A stretch of DNA of 64,000 nucleotides, taken from the NCBI RefSeq assembly GCF_034421375.1, contig NZ_CP139779.1:868001-932000 (forward strand), in the 5' to 3' direction. The DNA comes from Microbacterium invictum. GTDB lineage: Bacteria > Actinomycetota > Actinomycetes > Actinomycetales > Microbacteriaceae. Made by a program: the position numbers and the translations under genes. The notes under the pieces are model-generated. The model was not told where the DNA came from. It saw only the letters and a program-made list of their open reading frames with translations, and made no database searches. Positions 62,221 through 64,000 of the stretch are shown one piece after another (the stretch's first letter is position 1; each line of letters begins with the position of its first letter).

Positions 62221-62947
62221 GCCACTCCGCGTAGGTCTGGTCGCCACGGCGAGGCTCGCCGACGGGGAGGCCGCGCCCCTCGCGGAGCGCCTTCATCTGC
62301 TTCGTCGGCAGGCTCACGGAGGGGGTCCAAACCCGTTCACCGCGGGTCCCCGCGTAGTCGGCGACCATGCGATCGAGCGCCTCCTCGAGAGGACCGGCGA
62401 TCTCCTGCGCCCGCCCCCGCGGGGCGCCGACGGCGACGTCGGCGAGGTACGCCCCCACCTCGGTCGCGGCGACCGGTTGCAGGCGGGCCCGCGGCGCGAG
62501 GTGGATCGGGCCGAACGCCGCCTGCCGGTAGATCTGCGCGGCGAACTCGTGGAACTGCGTCGAACGCACGATGCTCCACGGCACGCTCCCGGCCGTGACG
62601 AGCCGCTCCTGCGCGACCTTCCCGGCGTAGTAGTCGTAGGGCATGCGGTCGATGCCGACGATCGAGAGGGTCACCAGGTGCGAGGTCCCCGCACGCTCGG
62701 CCGCGGCGAGGAGGTGCCGGGCGCCCGCTTCGAAGAACGCGACCGACGCTCTGGCCGACAGGGCGGAGAGGTTCGTGGTGTCGATCACCGCAGCGGCGCC
62801 GCGGAGCGCGTCATCCAGTCCGTCGCCCGTGGCGACATCCACCCCGTTCGAGCGGCTGAGCGCGACGGCGTCGTGCCCCTTCTCGCGCAGCGCCCGCACA
62901 GCGTGCGCGCCCACGGTTCCCGTTCCTCCGACGACGGCGACCAGCAT
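62201..62947 (-). CDS. NAD(P)H-binding atypical SDR
   Basis: A 248-residue NmrA/SDR-a-like protein. The nucleotide motif VVGGTGTVGAHAVRAL is at the N-terminus and STQFHEFAAQIY near residue 140 in the middle. Family members act as reductases or redox sensors. AAAGGGG five bases before the ATG at 62947 favours it over the GTG two codons upstream. The 3' ends of this gene and the aldo/keto reductase overlap. Confidence 0.87.
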   Translation of the reverse strand: MLVAVVGGTGTVGAHAVRALREKGHDAVALSRSNGVDVATGDGLDDALRGAAAVIDTTNLSALSARASVAFFEAGARHLLAAAERAGTSHLVTLSIVGIDRMPYDYYAGKVAQERLVTAGSVPWSIVRSTQFHEFAAQIYRQAAFGPIHLAPRARLQPVAATEVGAYLADVAVGAPRGRAQEIAGPLEEALDRMVADYAGTRGERVWTPSVSLPTKQMKALREGRGLPVGEPRRGDQTYAEWLTSLRE

Positions 62948-63023
62948 CGGCACCCCTTTCCTCGTGCACAGCTTGCCGCACCCGGTCAGGCTCCGCAGCA
63001 GGGGCCTCGGTTAGCGTGGAGGG

Positions 63024-64000
63024 ATGCCCACCCCCTTCGACGCCCTCGACGACTTCATCGCCCTTCCCCGCGTGGAGGGTCTGGCGCTCTCACCCGACGG
63101 CACCACTGTCGTGCTCACGGTGGCGGCGCTGAAGAAGGATGCCACGGGCTACGAGCGCTCACTGTGGGCGGTGCCCGCCCGGGGCGAGGGCGCGCCTCGA
63201 CGGCTCACCCGGTCGGCGAAGGGCGAGAGCGGTGCAGCGTTCACCCCGGAAGGCGACATCCTGTTCGTCTCGACGCGCGATGACATCGAATCGGATGTCG
63301 ACGACGAACCCGGCCAGCTCTGGCTGCTCCCGGCGCGCGGGGGCGAGGCCCGCCCGGTGACCCGGCTCGCCGGGGGCGTGAGCGGCATCGCCGCGACGGC
63401 GGAGCAGACCGCACGCGTCGTCGTCTCGGCGCCGCTGCTCCGCTCGTCCGACTCGATCGAGGATGACGCGGCGCGCCGCGCCGAGCGCTCCACGAAGAAG
63501 GTCTCGGCGATCCTCCACGACACCTACCCGGTGCGGTTCTGGGACCACGACCTCGGCCCCGCCGAGCCCCACCTCCTCGGCATCGACCTCGCGGGGCTCG
63601 CCGACACACTCGCGGCCGCCGTGGAGGACACCGCCGCCGAAGAGGCCGAAGCCGTCGCTGAGCACATCGGGTCCGCTGCCCCGGCGCCCACCCCGTACCC
63701 GGCGACCCTGCCGCGGCCGACCGATCTGATGCCCACTCCCGGCCGCGCCCTGCGGCATGCCTCGACGGCGCTGAGCCCCGACGGCGCCAGCCTCGTCGTC
63801 TCGCTCGACCGCGCCGAACCGCGCGGCGGCCGCCGCATCCTCGTTCGGATCGACACCGCCACCGGAGAGACCGCGGTGCTTCGCGACGAGCCCGGATTCG
63901 ACATCGAGATGCCCGCGATCAGCCACGACGGCACGCGGATCGCCTACCTCCGCACCGCGGTGCGCACTCCCTCTGGCCCGACGCCCGAGGAGCTGTGGAT
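63024..64000 (+). CDS. S9 family peptidase (prolyl-oligopeptidase-like), 5' part
   Basis: The frame is open from ATG 63024 to the right edge, about 325 codons. It reads as the beta-propeller part of an S9 acylaminoacyl-peptidase-like enzyme: LPRVEGLALSPDGTTVVLTVAAL at the start, GAAFTPEGDILFVSTR near residue 70, HASTALSPDGASLVVSLDR near residue 250 and PAISHDGTRIAYLR near residue 297. The alpha/beta-hydrolase domain with the catalytic Ser would lie beyond the window. TAGCGT six bases before the ATG, with GGAGGG in between, gives a leaderless start. Confidence 0.85.
   Translation, partial: MPTPFDALDDFIALPRVEGLALSPDGTTVVLTVAALKKDATGYERSLWAVPARGEGAPRRLTRSAKGESGAAFTPEGDILFVSTRDDIESDVDDEPGQLWLLPARGGEARPVTRLAGGVSGIAATAEQTARVVVSAPLLRSSDSIEDDAARRAERSTKKVSAILHDTYPVRFWDHDLGPAEPHLLGIDLAGLADTLAAAVEDTAAEEAEAVAEHIGSAAPAPTPYPATLPRPTDLMPTPGRALRHASTALSPDGASLVVSLDRAEPRGGRRILVRIDTATGETAVLRDEPGFDIEMPAISHDGTRIAYLRTAVRTPSGPTPEELW

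Noticed and set aside
1..64000. CRISPR arrays, insertion sequences or a toxin-antitoxin or phage-defence island
   Set aside because: No regularly spaced repeats, transposase, Cas, restriction or toxin-like genes were found on either strand.

Overview
The window is high-GC DNA with a strong preference for G or C at third codon positions, actinobacterial lipoprotein signals and many leaderless promoters (TANNNT six or seven bases before the start codon). Together with the gene families present (DUF222/HNH, DUF2207, DUF4188, NAGPA-type phosphodiester glycosidase, paired GAF-ANTAR proteins) this points to a Microbacteriaceae chromosome, most likely Microbacterium or a close relative. That placement is inferred from gene content and style only. 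I see no phage, plasmid, insertion sequence or CRISPR array.

Positions 1 to 24,000 are devoted to L-arabinose and arabinose polymers. The first block is a LacI regulator, a CUT2 sugar ABC importer (binding protein, double ATPase, two permeases), araD, araB, araA, a large secreted GH43 arabinanase-type enzyme and an aldose 1-epimerase. After a small hypothetical gene, a tRNA-Arg(ACG) and a MerR/DUF4188 divergon, a second block holds a secreted CE1-type esterase, a second LacI regulator, a CUT1 oligosaccharide importer without its own ATPase, and an intracellular GH51 arabinofuranosidase. Three copies of a TACAACGTTGTA-like palindrome mark the second LacI regulon. The two blocks fit one route: debranching and cutting of arabinan or arabinoxylan outside, import of oligomers and monomers, hydrolysis inside, then isomerase, kinase and epimerase to xylulose 5-phosphate. 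Both importers carry a long intercistronic hairpin directly after the binding-protein gene.

Positions 24,000 to 38,200 hold an hsp20 gene under both a CIRCE and a HAIR operator, a MarR regulator, a DUF2207 membrane protein, an LLM oxidoreductase/GH13 trehalose-synthase-like pair, an OmpR-type two-component system, and a five-gene minus-strand operon: phosphodiester glycosidase, GT2-GtrA fusion, DUF4956, VTC-domain polyphosphate-polymerase-like protein and a DUF4353 lipoprotein. This operon is a good candidate for an uncharacterised cell-surface polymer system. A secreted endonuclease/exonuclease/phosphatase protein is divergent from it.

Positions 38,200 to 50,400 begin with two 163-bp near-identical direct repeats full of hairpins, then an ABC-2 exporter with a LolA-like partner, an MFS transporter and many small housekeeping or hypothetical genes, a desaturase and two GAF-ANTAR proteins. 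Positions 50,500 to 64,000 hold an acyl-CoA ligase, a short-chain dehydrogenase, an MmyB-like regulator, an Erm-family rRNA methyltransferase preceded by a newly read 21-residue leader peptide and a hairpin that covers its ribosome-binding site (a predicted translational attenuator), an HNH endonuclease, a decayed helix-hairpin-helix gene, a DUF899 gene, an MFS/TetR pair around a perfect palindrome, and an S9 peptidase running off the right edge.
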